Below, in pieces: positions 8,458 through 16,826 of a stretch of 64,000 nt of DNA (within the stretch, counting starts at the first letter, position 1; every line of letters starts with the position of its first letter). The stretch is from Pseudomonas sp. Fl4BN1 (GTDB lineage Bacteria; Pseudomonadota; Gammaproteobacteria; Pseudomonadales; Pseudomonadaceae): assembly GCF_009908285.1 (NCBI RefSeq), contig NZ_JAAARM010000007.1:1-64000 (forward strand), read 5' to 3'. The notes beneath the pieces are model-generated. The model searched no databases. It was not told the DNA's origin and saw only the letters and a program-made list of their open reading frames with translations. The position numbers were made by a program, and so were the translations under genes.

Positions 8458-8771
8458 GGCAGGTTCCTTGAAAAAACGACGGGTAATGACCGCGCGGTTA
8501 CTCGGGGCGCCACAGTTCGAGCCCTTGCACATGACGTTCGATGTCATCCATGTCGTCCTCCCCCAGGGTGCTGTCGAAGGGTTCGCTGAGAATCCTGCGC
8601 ACCAGGGCCAGACGCTGGGTGACCTGCTGGTTATCGATGAAATCGGTGGTGGCGCGCTGGTAGTCGGCCACGGGTTTGTCCATGTAATAGGCGCCCATCT
8701 TGTGCAGCGAGATCAGGACGAACTCCAACTCCGCCAGGGCTTGCAGTACCTGCTCGCCTGACAGCGTGATG
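8132..8771. repeat. 640-bp near-identical direct repeat, copy 1
   Basis: Aligned without gaps to 26659-27298 (constant offset 18,527). I count about 11 mismatches in 640 bases, roughly 98% identity. The edges are sharp: on the left the two sequences diverge before TCGAGCAGATTGA, and on the right after GCGTGATG. The other paralogous genes of blocks A and B are clearly less similar, so this part was duplicated or converted recently. Confidence 0.9.
8498..8771 (-). pseudogene. 5'-truncated hypothetical gene of the duplicated module (A copy)
   Basis: It corresponds to the 97-residue protein at 27025-27318 but loses the first residues (MLESNRT) at the repeat edge at 8771. Beyond that edge the frame runs into unrelated DNA and a stop. 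The only nearby ATG gives a shortened product beginning MEFVLISLHKMGAYYMD. The natural ribosome-binding site and promoter are absent. The function of the intact form is unknown. Confidence 0.6.
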
Positions 8772-9077
8772 CGGCTGCAGGTGAATTATGAGAACGGGAT
8801 TATTGATCAGTTGCTGACGCCTCAACCGACCCGGCAGCTGGAGTTTCTGCACTCGAGGTTTCCGCCGGGGATGTACAGCAAGGAGAGCCATAGCCATGAG
8901 GGCGAGGAAGCCGGGTATGTGCTGTCGGGGAGTTTTGAGCTGTGGGTGGGCGAACGGCATTTTCAGTTGAGTGAGGGGGATAGCTTTAGCTTCTCCAGCC
9001 AGGAGCTGCATAAATATGGGAATCCTGGGGAGGAGGATGCGCTGGTGTTGTGGGTGATCACGCCGCCGACGTTTTAA
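8772..9077 (+). pseudogene. C-terminal half of a cupin-domain regulator
   Basis: From the repeat junction the plus strand encodes about 100 residues of a cupin_2 barrel: HSHEGEEAGYVLSGSFELWV, LSEGDSFSFSSQELHKYGNP, ending VLWVITPPTF. In Pseudomonas this type of sequence usually follows an XRE helix-turn-helix domain, which is missing here. The upstream bases belong to the antisense of the neighbouring gene, and any in-frame start lies in that foreign sequence. The gene was probably cut when the 640-bp repeat arrived. Confidence 0.65.
8993..9077 (+). repeat. Direct repeat of the cupin gene end, copy 1
   Basis: The last 85 bases of the cupin remnant recur at 10081-10165 with a handful of substitutions and no gaps (offset 1,088). 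The two copies bracket the lipoprotein gene at 9633. Confidence 0.8.
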
Positions 9078-9632
9078 GGGGCGTGGAAAGGTTGGAGTCA
9101 ACACCACAGCTTTCGACTAAAAGCAGACTTCATCAGCCTGCGACTTCAAAGTGAATGTGGCGCTTCTTTCCAAGACTGACAGGCCACCGTGATTGGGTTG
9201 CTTCTAATAGCTCGTCACTTGACTTAAGTGTTTCCCCATTTAGCACCGTTCAAGGACTTTGGATAAGTCGCTCAGGGGAGGTTTCGAAGTTCAGTGTTTA
9301 TAACGCTTGAGGAATTACTCACACGATGACCATTTACTCTGAACCTCCGCGTGATCGGAATAGGATGTCGTCTTGCTGAGCTGGAGTGCCACCGACTCCA
9401 GCAAATCATCAGCTTAAGCACAAGCAGCTGAATCAGTTCAGTTGCACAAGACGGGATGCCAGGCCGTATACGAATGGGCGTCCGGCTCACAGGATAACTG
9501 TTTAAAAATGCACAGGAAAAATTACTAATCAATACAGTTCTTGCTCTACCGAAACCAGATACTGCGCGGGCTTAAAGCCCTAGCAGACTATCCAAAGGGC
9601 AACTTCATTTTGGTAGGAAAGGAATCGTGTAC
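9078..9632. other. No recognisable gene
   Basis: About 550 bases of lower-GC sequence between the cupin remnant and the lipoprotein gene. Short open frames exist on both strands, but none has plausible protein composition, a ribosome-binding site or a familiar motif. No transposase fragment was recognised. Confidence 0.4.
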
Positions 9633-9998
9633 ATGCTTGTCTCTCGCGCTCTAATTTGCATCAGTTTGTCCACTGCTTTACTTGGGCTGGCAGGTTGTGC
9701 GCCTACACCTATTGTGGGTCCCACTGCCAACACCGTACGCATCACCCATAACGAGCCAGGCCCAGAATGCCAATTCTTGGGGGATGTCACGGGTAGTCAA
9801 GGCAACTTTCTGCTGGGCAGTATCACCGGGAACGCCGACCTAGAGACCGGAGCCCGTAATGACCTGAAAAACAAAGCAGCTGCGATGGGCGGCAATCGGG
9901 TTTATCTGCTCACTCAACGAGCTGGCCAAACCGGTTCGGACAACCGATTGGAGCAAACCAACGTCACCCTCTCAGGAAATGTTTATCGCTGCCCTTAA
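9633..9998 (+). CDS. DUF4156-type lipoprotein
   Basis: About 121 residues with signal MLVSRALICISLSTALLGLA and lipobox LAGC. The mature domain has the DUF4156 pattern: CQFLGDVTGSQG near its start and ARNDLKNKAAAMGGNRVYLL further on, ending NVYRCP. ATG 9633 is preferred over the GTG six bases upstream because AGGAAAGGA sits at the correct distance. The role is unknown; related proteins are small outer-membrane lipoproteins. The gene lies between two copies of the cupin-tail repeat. Confidence 0.75.
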   Translation: MLVSRALICISLSTALLGLAGCAPTPIVGPTANTVRITHNEPGPECQFLGDVTGSQGNFLLGSITGNADLETGARNDLKNKAAAMGGNRVYLLTQRAGQTGSDNRLEQTNVTLSGNVYRCP

Positions 9999-10080
9999 GT
10001 GTCCGGCGAAGTCACCTTCGCTATTCCAGCCATAAAGGCGAAGGCCTCAGGCAGGCGTGCTTGCCGGACGCTCAGGGCAA

Positions 10081-10165
10081 CTCCAGCCAGGAACCGCATA
10101 AGTATGGGAATTCTGGGGAGGAGGATGCGCTGGTGTTGTAGGTGATCACGCCGCCGACGTTTTGA
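10081..10165 (+). repeat. Direct repeat of the cupin gene end, copy 2
   Basis: A detached partial copy of the cupin 3' end (GGAGGAGGATGCGCTGGTGT is shared exactly). One codon is changed to a stop (TGG to TAG). No cupin coding sequence precedes it, so it is a fragment. Confidence 0.8.
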
Positions 10166-10218
10166 GGGAGGTAATTCTGAGTGGTAGCGCCCTGCACCGC
10201 TCTTTCGTTTAGTGACAA

Positions 10219-10500
10219 CTAGCTGTCACAGGCTGGGAAGTAGAACTGCTGCCGCAACCACTCGCTGAACTGGACCTCGGTCAGCGGAGCGGGTTGCTCG
10301 CCCATTTCATTCCAGGTGCGGTTAATCATGTGCTCCCAATCTCGGGCGACTTCCATGAGTGGCGCTGCTGCTCCCCAGAAGTGTCCGGCCTCCAGCGTTG
10401 CCCTGACTCGACCGTTTAGCTCCGCGAGGGTGGCGGTGTTTGCCAGATAGCGCCGCCCGGCTTCTAGCAATTTTCTGAACTCGATGATTTCAACGGTCAT
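10219..10500 (-). CDS. Hypothetical protein, 93 residues
   Basis: A small acidic, probably helical protein (MTVEIIEFRKLLEAGRRYLA...). GGGACC lies a few bases before ATG 10500. No domain is recognised. Its size and position beside a probable defence cluster would suit an immunity or antitoxin-like protein, but nothing in the sequence proves this. Confidence 0.45.
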   Translation of the reverse strand: MTVEIIEFRKLLEAGRRYLANTATLAELNGRVRATLEAGHFWGAAAPLMEVARDWEHMINRTWNEMGEQPAPLTEVQFSEWLRQQFYFPACDS

Positions 10501-10731
10501 GTCTGGTCCCTTAAACAGAGCGTTTGGATAAGCAGCCTTTAGATTGATGCGGAGGATATCTGCTCCTCTGTTGTCACTTCACCCGGGGCGAGCGTAGTCG
10601 TATGCAGTACCAGCGTCTGCTTGCGGCCAATAACAGTCACTCAGCTTCCCCCAGGACGGTCGTTCCTAAGTTTTATAAATCTGAATTGAGCTGCGCAACG
10701 ATGTCTTATCGATTTAAACACGCCTCCGTAC

Positions 10732-11658
10732 TCAAAGTATACGTAAAGGCATGTGTGTAAACTTAGAAAAATCAACTTCCAGCTCATTTGTAAATGGTTC
10801 TTCGTACACCCTTGCATCGAAACCGGAGAATGTAAATCCATTTTTCTTTAAGGTACCAAATACCCGGCAGGTCGCAGAAATGAAGACAGGTATAATATTA
10901 ATATAGATCTGTCCAATTGGATATTTTTCAGATTTTGCATACTTTTTTATTTCCAAGAAACTAAGCTCGGAATCCATTGCATCTAGAAGTGACGCCCGCT
11001 TCGCAACTCCCATTTTTTTCTCTAGATAGGGAGAGCTCAGACTATCATCTAGCCGAAGATAAAAGTCTTCGAGTTTGTAGAAGTACCTCATCTTAGAGGG
11101 AGCCCCTAGCACAGGGTAGTCAACTAAAAGAAATTCTGCCCCAAGATAATTTTTATACTTTTCATCTAGCGCCACTTCATGATTCCAGCTATTGAAAAGC
11201 AAGTGATCACGATGATGGATCGCATTACGCATGAGTATTAAAGATGCTGTATCTGCGCTGGAAAAATAGTCGACTTGATTTTTTGATACATCGTACAAGC
11301 TATGAAAAGCCTCAAGCTTTGACTCAAAGGCGCGGTCTAAATTATCAATTGCCTCTTCTTTGTCTATATATTTAAGTCTCTGGAAGTCACAGTGCGCCTC
11401 ACCATAAATTCTCATCGAGTTTGCGAGTTTTCTTACTGCGAGCTGCAAAATTTCCACGACAGAATCCTTAAAAATAAATATTCCACTCGACAACTTAACT
11501 CTTAACTTCACACCTAATCTATCAATCAGTCGAGCTTCGCAGCCTTCGGAAAGGGAGTGCGCATTAGCTCGGCACGAAAAATTTGATGTTGATTTTTCAT
11601 CCCATGTATTTTCGTCGATCCTCAGCCATGGCTTCCACCGCCCTAAGCTTAACCTCAT
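10732..11658 (-). CDS. Unrecognised protein with a HEPN-like RX4H motif
   Basis: A 308-residue protein in AT-rich DNA with codon use unlike the surrounding genes, which suggests transfer. No family is recognised overall. Residues 144-149 (RNAIHH, followed by RDHLLF) fit the RX4H motif of HEPN ribonucleases, in a mostly helical context. AGAGG precedes ATG 11658. It points away from the HEPN-type gene at 12068, with about 410 bases between. A defence role is inferred from the neighbours only. Confidence 0.55.
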   Translation of the reverse strand: MRLSLGRWKPWLRIDENTWDEKSTSNFSCRANAHSLSEGCEARLIDRLGVKLRVKLSSGIFIFKDSVVEILQLAVRKLANSMRIYGEAHCDFQRLKYIDKEEAIDNLDRAFESKLEAFHSLYDVSKNQVDYFSSADTASLILMRNAIHHRDHLLFNSWNHEVALDEKYKNYLGAEFLLVDYPVLGAPSKMRYFYKLEDFYLRLDDSLSSPYLEKKMGVAKRASLLDAMDSELSFLEIKKYAKSEKYPIGQIYINIIPVFISATCRVFGTLKKNGFTFSGFDARVYEEPFTNELEVDFSKFTHMPLRIL

Positions 11659-12067
11659 TCAACCTCTAGCACTGGCGATTTCTAGCCCATTCCCGCCCGC
11701 CGCGACACGTCTAGATCGTCCAATGGCGGTGGCTAAACAGCGTATATTAAACCAAAGAGGGTTCATAAATCATCAGAGCCAAAAATCGCTACTCATTGGC
11801 CCGAACATTGAGAGATCAATAGATATCAAAAATGACTTCCGAAATACTCTCGGACAATCCATATTCAAGTAGAATAGGAGTTAAACTCAGCGAGTAATCG
11901 TAGTTCCGGAAAAGGAAATTACCACAAGCTGTGGAGTTACACAAACGGATCTTAGCGCTTAGTAGTGATTGTATAATTCAATGGAGTGATAGAAATAAAC
12001 GCAAAAGGTGAAAAGTTTAAGGCTGTAGCTTAGACTCTGATAAAACTCTATATGTAGGATGTGAAAA
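11659..12067. other. Divergent intergenic region of the defence-like cluster
   Basis: AT-rich, non-coding, between two divergent genes. It presumably carries both promoters. No clear dyad or RNA structure was found by eye. Confidence 0.4.
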
Positions 12068-12787
12068 ATGTCGCGAATGGGTGAGTTTTTACTCTCGGTT
12101 TGCCAAGAGAGAGATGAGGTCTTGGTGTTGATCGAAGAAAGAATAGATATTGATCATGAAATATTTTTCGGTTATGGATCTAATGCGCCACCCTCCGAGG
12201 AGTTCGACGCTTGTTACCCACACGCAAAAGGATATGCTCTTCTCTTGGTAGGGCTTAATAACGCAATGGAAGTGGCTTACGCGAATGTAAACCAACGGCA
12301 CAGACGGCTCGCATACGCAATGGCCTACTCGCACTCGGTGACTCTTCTCGAAGTATTCCTTGCTGAGTCTCTAATATCGCTCGTGCGGCGACATAGTTCA
12401 TTTATCGATGGACTTGCTAAATATTATGACGGCTTTGTACCGAAGATGACTTTGAGTCAGGCCTTGAGCCTGTCAAATTATGCAGAGGGGAAAATAATCG
12501 AGTTATTGCGGAATGATGTATTTCATAACCCCGAGAAGATAAAAAAAATATTCAGCTCTATGTTTAACGAAAGGGAAGGCGAGTTAAATATTTCCGATAT
12601 ACTACCAATTATCGAGCAGCGCCACGATATCGTTCATCGGAATGGCGTCAATCTATCCGGCGAATCCGTTATTATTGAGCTAGAGATACTCGAGGTGGCG
12701 GTGAAAGAAATCACTCAGTTTGCTGGAGAACTCAAGCGCAGGATGACTCACGGCGTAAATAGAGAACTTCAAAAGCGGTTAACTTGA
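12068..12787 (+). CDS. HEPN-domain protein, probable RNase-type defence protein
   Basis: A 239-residue protein resembling RiboL-PSP-HEPN/MAE_28990-type proteins. A helical region (LAYAMAYSHSVTLLEVFLAE, about 81-100) is followed by the motif IIEQRHDIVHRNG, with R185 and H190 forming RX4H and the trailing R-N-G typical of the group. HEPN proteins of this kind are often metal-independent RNases in toxin-antitoxin or antiphage systems. The AT-rich composition matches the genes on either side. It is convergent with the putative abortive-infection gene at 12843. Nuclease activity is inferred. Confidence 0.65.
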   Translation: MSRMGEFLLSVCQERDEVLVLIEERIDIDHEIFFGYGSNAPPSEEFDACYPHAKGYALLLVGLNNAMEVAYANVNQRHRRLAYAMAYSHSVTLLEVFLAESLISLVRRHSSFIDGLAKYYDGFVPKMTLSQALSLSNYAEGKIIELLRNDVFHNPEKIKKIFSSMFNEREGELNISDILPIIEQRHDIVHRNGVNLSGESVIIELEILEVAVKEITQFAGELKRRMTHGVNRELQKRLT

Positions 12788-12842
12788 TATTACATATTGA
12801 AAGCTGACTAAAGGTTGTTTTGCTATTACAATATTTAATCAC

Positions 12843-13880
12843 TCAATCACCATCTTTCGAATCTTCGAAACTTTCTTCGTTGCTCGCCGACTCATTCAAA
12901 ATTAATTTTGAGCTACTAACTTTAACTTTGGACGGGGTGTATTTTTTTAAGTCAGTATCTGCACCGACCAAGCCGGTTCGCGTGTAGATTCTAATCGCTC
13001 GATCGATTCGTTTATCACTAATGGGTAACTGCTGTCTGTACTTGTACAACTCAAGATCGATACCCCAAAATTCCTTGTGCATCATTTCGTGAACCCGAAG
13101 GATTTTAGTGTTTGCGATACTGTGATATAAACCCGTGTCCGCCAATAACTCTCGGAGACTATATTCATCGTTAAACGTCAGCGCGATTAAAAAAAAGTAC
13201 GAGGTCTCTGTATGATTTAGCTGCGCCTTAAGAAGATCAAAATATGGTTGCCCATCAAGGTGGGCGGGTAGCGCGCGAACTGTATGCTTCAAAAGCATTT
13301 TGAACGTTTCAACCAAGCGCTTTTGTCTTTCCAACTCAACTCTAAGTATTTTAAAATTTCGAAAATAAAAATAATCAATTAACTCTTGATTTTCAGTTGA
13401 GAGATTGTTTTTGTCGTGCTTGATACGTAGCGAATGAGGGATATTGTTAACGCCTTGCTCCCGTAATACACGGTACGCCCTATCTATGGAACCTCTTAAT
13501 ACGTTTCGACCGGTGAGTTCGCGATTTTTGTTAGTGACCTCTCCTAAGGTTTTTGAATAGAGGGAAAGTAATCTATAAAACAATTCCTCATAGTGCTGCG
13601 TCTCGTCGAACTTCCTTCGAGCACTCACTTCTTTTTCTTGAAGGGTAATTTGTTTCTGTTGATAGAGGAGGGTAATTATTACGCCACCGAAACCCAAGCC
13701 CGAGAATAAGGAGTTCAGAACGCCAAAACTATCACCAAACTGGCCGCGCTGTTCAAAATTATTTCCTTTGACAGGAATGTAGCCTAAATAAAAAGCGACA
13801 AAAGCTATAAGTACTAGCAGCATTGGCAATGCCCACCAGAGCTTCCTTACGTATCCGCTGAGTACTCGAAGTGCTCTCAT
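12843..13880 (-). CDS. Putative phage abortive infection membrane protein (putAbiC-like)
   Basis: About 345 residues. The N-terminus has two membrane segments (about 15-34 and 53-72) separated by a loop containing FGDSFGVLN. Next comes a coiled region (QQKQITLQEKEVSARRKFDE) and a long helical cytoplasmic part with FYRLLSLYSKTL. This architecture fits the putative phage abortive infection (putAbiC) family. ATG 13880 places the first membrane helix near the N-terminus. An upstream TTG at 14054 is also open, and no strong ribosome-binding site decides between them. AT-rich, like the two preceding genes. Confidence 0.65.
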   Translation of the reverse strand: MRALRVLSGYVRKLWWALPMLLVLIAFVAFYLGYIPVKGNNFEQRGQFGDSFGVLNSLFSGLGFGGVIITLLYQQKQITLQEKEVSARRKFDETQHYEELFYRLLSLYSKTLGEVTNKNRELTGRNVLRGSIDRAYRVLREQGVNNIPHSLRIKHDKNNLSTENQELIDYFYFRNFKILRVELERQKRLVETFKMLLKHTVRALPAHLDGQPYFDLLKAQLNHTETSYFFLIALTFNDEYSLRELLADTGLYHSIANTKILRVHEMMHKEFWGIDLELYKYRQQLPISDKRIDRAIRIYTRTGLVGADTDLKKYTPSKVKVSSSKLILNESASNEESFEDSKDGD

Positions 13881-14185
13881 TGGATTCAGCGTCGATCTGC
13901 CTGCTTGCAGACGCCTATACAGATTCACCAATTCACCAAGCCTCACTGCAATTTTGCATTGTATGGCACTATGGCATCTGATGTGCAATAGTTCAATTCG
14001 TGCCTCCTTAAAAACCGATTTCGTTAGCTTCGGTGATAAATCAGCTACCAACAAAGAGCTAAATTACCTCTGATTTCGAAGCTTCCCGACTGCTTAGTTC
14101 GCCTCGGACTGACCGACCGCTTCTGGCCGGAAGGTGCCGCTCTCAAACGTCCGCTTTTGGCCGATAGCTGTCCCTCAAATCATAA

Positions 14186-14222
14186 AGACGCCACTTATCA
14201 ACCAGCGGTAAGCGGCGTTTAT
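14186..14222. terminator. Hairpin at the edge of the defence-like cluster
   Basis: ACGCCACTTATC (14188-14199) pairs with GGTAAGCGGCGT (14207-14218) with two G-U/A-C-type imperfections. It is flanked by AAA on the left and TTTATAT on the right, so it could terminate in either direction. No gene on the plus strand ends nearby. Confidence 0.45.
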
Positions 14223-14244
14223 ATCTACCTAGTACGGTGTGGCC

Positions 14245-14532
14245 CTAACTCAGAATCCCACCCTCTCTTTCCCTCAACCCCAACCCAACATCATCAATCA
14301 CCGCCTTCCCCATCTCCGCCAAAAAGTACGCCGCCCACGCATACCGCTCCCCCTGCTCTTCCATAGCCGCATCCAGCGCTAACTTCTTTGCGTAGTACAA
14401 CAAGGTCGAAGCCTGCTCCAGCGCCTGCTGCAAAGGCACATCCGCATTGACGCGAAACAACGTTAGTTCAGGATCGGCACATTGGCCAAAGGTGACAAAA
14501 CCCTGGGTTTTGATGGGGGTTGACTGGCTCAT
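14245..14532 (-). CDS. DUF3077/DUF6124-type small protein
   Basis: A 95-residue protein typical of pseudomonads (FTVRADVPLQQALEQAS-like segment, then LLYYAKKLALDAAMEE and a C-terminal VDD.GL.LRE). The family is common and often multicopy in Pseudomonas and has no known function. Monocistronic. Confidence 0.65.
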   Translation of the reverse strand: MSQSTPIKTQGFVTFGQCADPELTLFRVNADVPLQQALEQASTLLYYAKKLALDAAMEEQGERYAWAAYFLAEMGKAVIDDVGLGLREREGGILS

Positions 14533-14822
14533 CGGGCACCTCCCGCCAGGGTCTGGCAGCAGAGGCTTTTGAGCGGAGGAAGGTGAATGGAACGGCAGAA
14601 AATTATGGACAGATTACCGGCAGACATGATTGAAACTCCCTGATCAACAATGTGCCTGCATCTGATCGGGTTCTCAGGCCCGGTCGCTGATTTTGCAGCG
14701 ACCGCAGCAGACTAGGCGGCTGTTCGCGCTGGGGCAATGGCTAAACCGTCGCCGGTTATGTCCAGGGCTTTTTCCCACAGGTATGCTCGACGGGTTATTG
14801 CAGATAAGGATATCCAGCCCCT
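14533..14822. other. Intergenic region upstream of the PhyH gene
   Basis: Divergent promoter region between the DUF3077-type gene and the PhyH gene. No other gene or distinct regulatory site is evident. Confidence 0.35.
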
Positions 14823-15500
14823 ATGACCGCCCGCCAACAACTCCACCGCAATGGCTATGCCCTGCTGCGCCAGGCCATCCCGCTCGACTGGCTGACGGAC
14901 CTGCGCGCCACCTTCGATGCCGGGGTAAAGCCGTCGGACCAATGGCCCGTGCCCCGTGGCTGGGACTGGCGCCATTCGCAGTTGGATACGGATGCACAGG
15001 TGCAGGCCCTATGCCGCCTGCCCCAGGTGCTGGCGGTGGTGGGCGAGTTGATCGCCGAGCGTTTCTTTCTCGCCCAAGTGGAGGGGCGCGAGCCGCTGGC
15101 CGGGGGCGGCCATCAGCAGTTGCACCGGGATTTTTCGGCGCAGCGGCCAGGGGATGTGGTGAACGCTATCGCCTATTTCGATGACTACGGCCCAGAGAAC
15201 GGTGCGACGCGCCTTGTTCCCGGCAGTCATCGCCCGGGGGGGCAGGAAGGGGCGTTCGACTTCGCCGACGAATCCCGCACGGTGCAGCTTTCTGGTGCGG
15301 CGGGGGACATTCTGCTGTTCGATGCCGATCTGGTGCATGGGGCCAGTCTGAACCCCAGCGGTGCGCGCCGGCGTTCGCTGCTGATCGCCTACTTTGCCGA
15401 GCCGCTGTACGCCAGCCATCAGCAAACCGCGAGCCTGCGCAACATTCAGATGGACACCCGCGAGCGCTTCGATCCCAAGGATTTTGCCCTCGTGGGCTGA
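14823..15500 (+). CDS. Phytanoyl-CoA dioxygenase (PhyH) family protein
   Basis: A 225-residue Fe(II)/2-oxoglutarate-dependent oxygenase of the PhyH family. Expected iron ligands are visible as HRD in HQQLHRDF (about residue 100) and the distal His in DADLVHGAS. GATRLVPGSHRPGG and an Arg-rich segment near the C-terminus (SGARRRSLLIAYF) fit 2-oxoglutarate binding. The substrate is unknown; the family hydroxylates lipids, amino acids and secondary metabolites. It is not in an obvious operon. Confidence 0.8.
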   Translation: MTARQQLHRNGYALLRQAIPLDWLTDLRATFDAGVKPSDQWPVPRGWDWRHSQLDTDAQVQALCRLPQVLAVVGELIAERFFLAQVEGREPLAGGGHQQLHRDFSAQRPGDVVNAIAYFDDYGPENGATRLVPGSHRPGGQEGAFDFADESRTVQLSGAAGDILLFDADLVHGASLNPSGARRRSLLIAYFAEPLYASHQQTASLRNIQMDTRERFDPKDFALVG

Positions 15501-15516
15501 GGGCCCGCCCCCTGTC

Positions 15517-16095
15517 TTATGAACTCTGGATGATCAGGGCCCCGGCCATCAGGTCTTCGTCATCAATGCCTTGCTTCAATAGCAGATAGCCGGTTCCGCC
15601 GACCAAAATGCCCTTGTGCCCTGGAGCGGCCCTGTTCAGCCGGGAGTTGTTGATCTGCAGCACATAGTTCAAGCCTGGGCGTGTCTCTTGATCCTGAATC
15701 CAGGCGGGTATTCCGGCGATCTTGGCCAGGCCGTTTTCGTCGCTGTCCTGCCGCGGATTTTCAACCACTTCGATTCGCCGCGCCGGGGTGATGGGCTGTC
15801 CGTAACCATCCACCTGTCGCGCCGCGGGTCTGTAGGCCAGCACCTTGCCGCCCTCTTGCATGGCCTGGTCGATGTAGGTATCGCTGACGCTTGAGTAAGG
15901 CGTAAACAGCGAAACCACCAGCTCGTCATTCAATTGCATGCCGGCAAGGTATCGATTGATAACGCTGGCCGGCAGACTGGCAAGGTGCAGCAAGGGGGCG
16001 CCCGTCGAGTCAGTGGGCCAAGGGATGGACTCAGGCAGGTAGGGGTTGCCGCCGAGGTAGGCGGAGTCCTGGTCGGGCTCTTCGGGCAAAAACAC
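15517..16095 (-). CDS. DUF1963-like (YwqG-type) protein, start unclear
   Basis: About 192 residues resembling the DUF1963/YwqG family (SAYLGGNPYLPESIPWP near the start, GGTGYLLLKQ near the end). The open frame begins with GTG 16095. Conserved-looking codons (ILFNEL) precede this GTG in frame, up to a TGA at about 16125, next to a good AGAGGA. The true start may be a rare codon, or a frameshift may have removed the N-terminus. It is the last gene of a three-gene minus-strand cluster. Confidence 0.55.
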   Translation of the reverse strand: MFLPEEPDQDSAYLGGNPYLPESIPWPTDSTGAPLLHLASLPASVINRYLAGMQLNDELVVSLFTPYSSVSDTYIDQAMQEGGKVLAYRPAARQVDGYGQPITPARRIEVVENPRQDSDENGLAKIAGIPAWIQDQETRPGLNYVLQINNSRLNRAAPGHKGILVGGTGYLLLKQGIDDEDLMAGALIIQSS

Positions 16096-16167
16096 CAGTT
16101 CGTTAAACAGGATCTGTTCCTCTCAGGTGTGCCGTTGCCCAGGTGGTTGCGTGGGCGCTGGGGCTGC

Positions 16168-16344
16168 TCAGTCCGCAAGGCGGCTGGCCAAACGTTGCAG
16201 GGCCTGTTCTGCCGTCAGTTCCACCGGGTCGTTGTGCGGGCTGATGGCCTTGAGATGAATTGCACTGCCCTGCTCTATCCATAGGCGCACGGCGCCCTCG
16301 CTGCTCTCGAAATAATCCGTTGTGCGGTCAACCGACATGTTCAT
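16168..16344 (-). CDS. Small protein, 58 residues
   Basis: It starts MNMSVDRTTDYFESSEGAV and ends RLASRLAD. Its ATG overlaps the stop of the upstream gene as ATGA, so translational coupling is likely. Charged and soluble, with no known domain. Tight coupling on both sides supports its being real. Confidence 0.5.
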   Translation of the reverse strand: MNMSVDRTTDYFESSEGAVRLWIEQGSAIHLKAISPHNDPVELTAEQALQRLASRLAD

Positions 16345-16604
16345 TCACCTTGTGCGTAGGCCGTGGCCAGTTCCAGCAGACGGGTGAAGCTGGCAATCGC
16401 AAAGTAGTAATCATCCAGGGTGTCGCCATCCCATTCTTCGACCGCCTCCCTGGCAGCGGTGAGGGAAGCGATTCGGGTTTTGATCTCGGCAATTTCCGCC
16501 GCGCCGCATTGTCTGGAGATGAGTTCCCAGCCGATCGGCGAGATGCTTTGCTGGATGCAAAGTCCTTCACGGGCTTGTTCAATCAGCGCTGTCAGTTGGC
16601 TCAT
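16341..16604 (-). CDS. Hypothetical protein, 87 residues
   Basis: First gene of a coupled cluster (16604 to 15517). It is helical with a polar surface (MSQLTALIEQAREGL..., EEWDGDTLDDYYFAIASFTR). AAGGACAATT lies just before the ATG. No family is recognised. The run of small coupled genes ending in a YwqG-like protein resembles immunity-gene clusters, but no toxin gene is adjacent. Confidence 0.5.
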   Translation of the reverse strand: MSQLTALIEQAREGLCIQQSISPIGWELISRQCGAAEIAEIKTRIASLTAAREAVEEWDGDTLDDYYFAIASFTRLLELATAYAQGE

Positions 16605-16826
16605 GGGAATTGTCCTTAAGAGGCTGGGGGGTTACCGGCTACCTTGCCGGGCAAGCGCAGGCGTTGTGCCTTGGCGCCCAGGCGGCGGATGGTAACCCAC
16701 TGGCTGCGGGCCCTGCGCGGGTTGTGTGTACAGGGATTTGGACCCCGTGCACTGTTCAGGGTACTTGGCAGAGCAGCACCGGTCCGCTTCAATGAGCCCC
16801 CGTTTACATATTCAGGAGCTTGAAGG

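Noticed and set aside
9272..9532. Possible transposase or integrase fragment in the low-GC gap
   Set aside because: The composition is Ser/Arg/Ile-rich but no catalytic or helix-turn-helix motif, inverted repeat or target duplication could be found.
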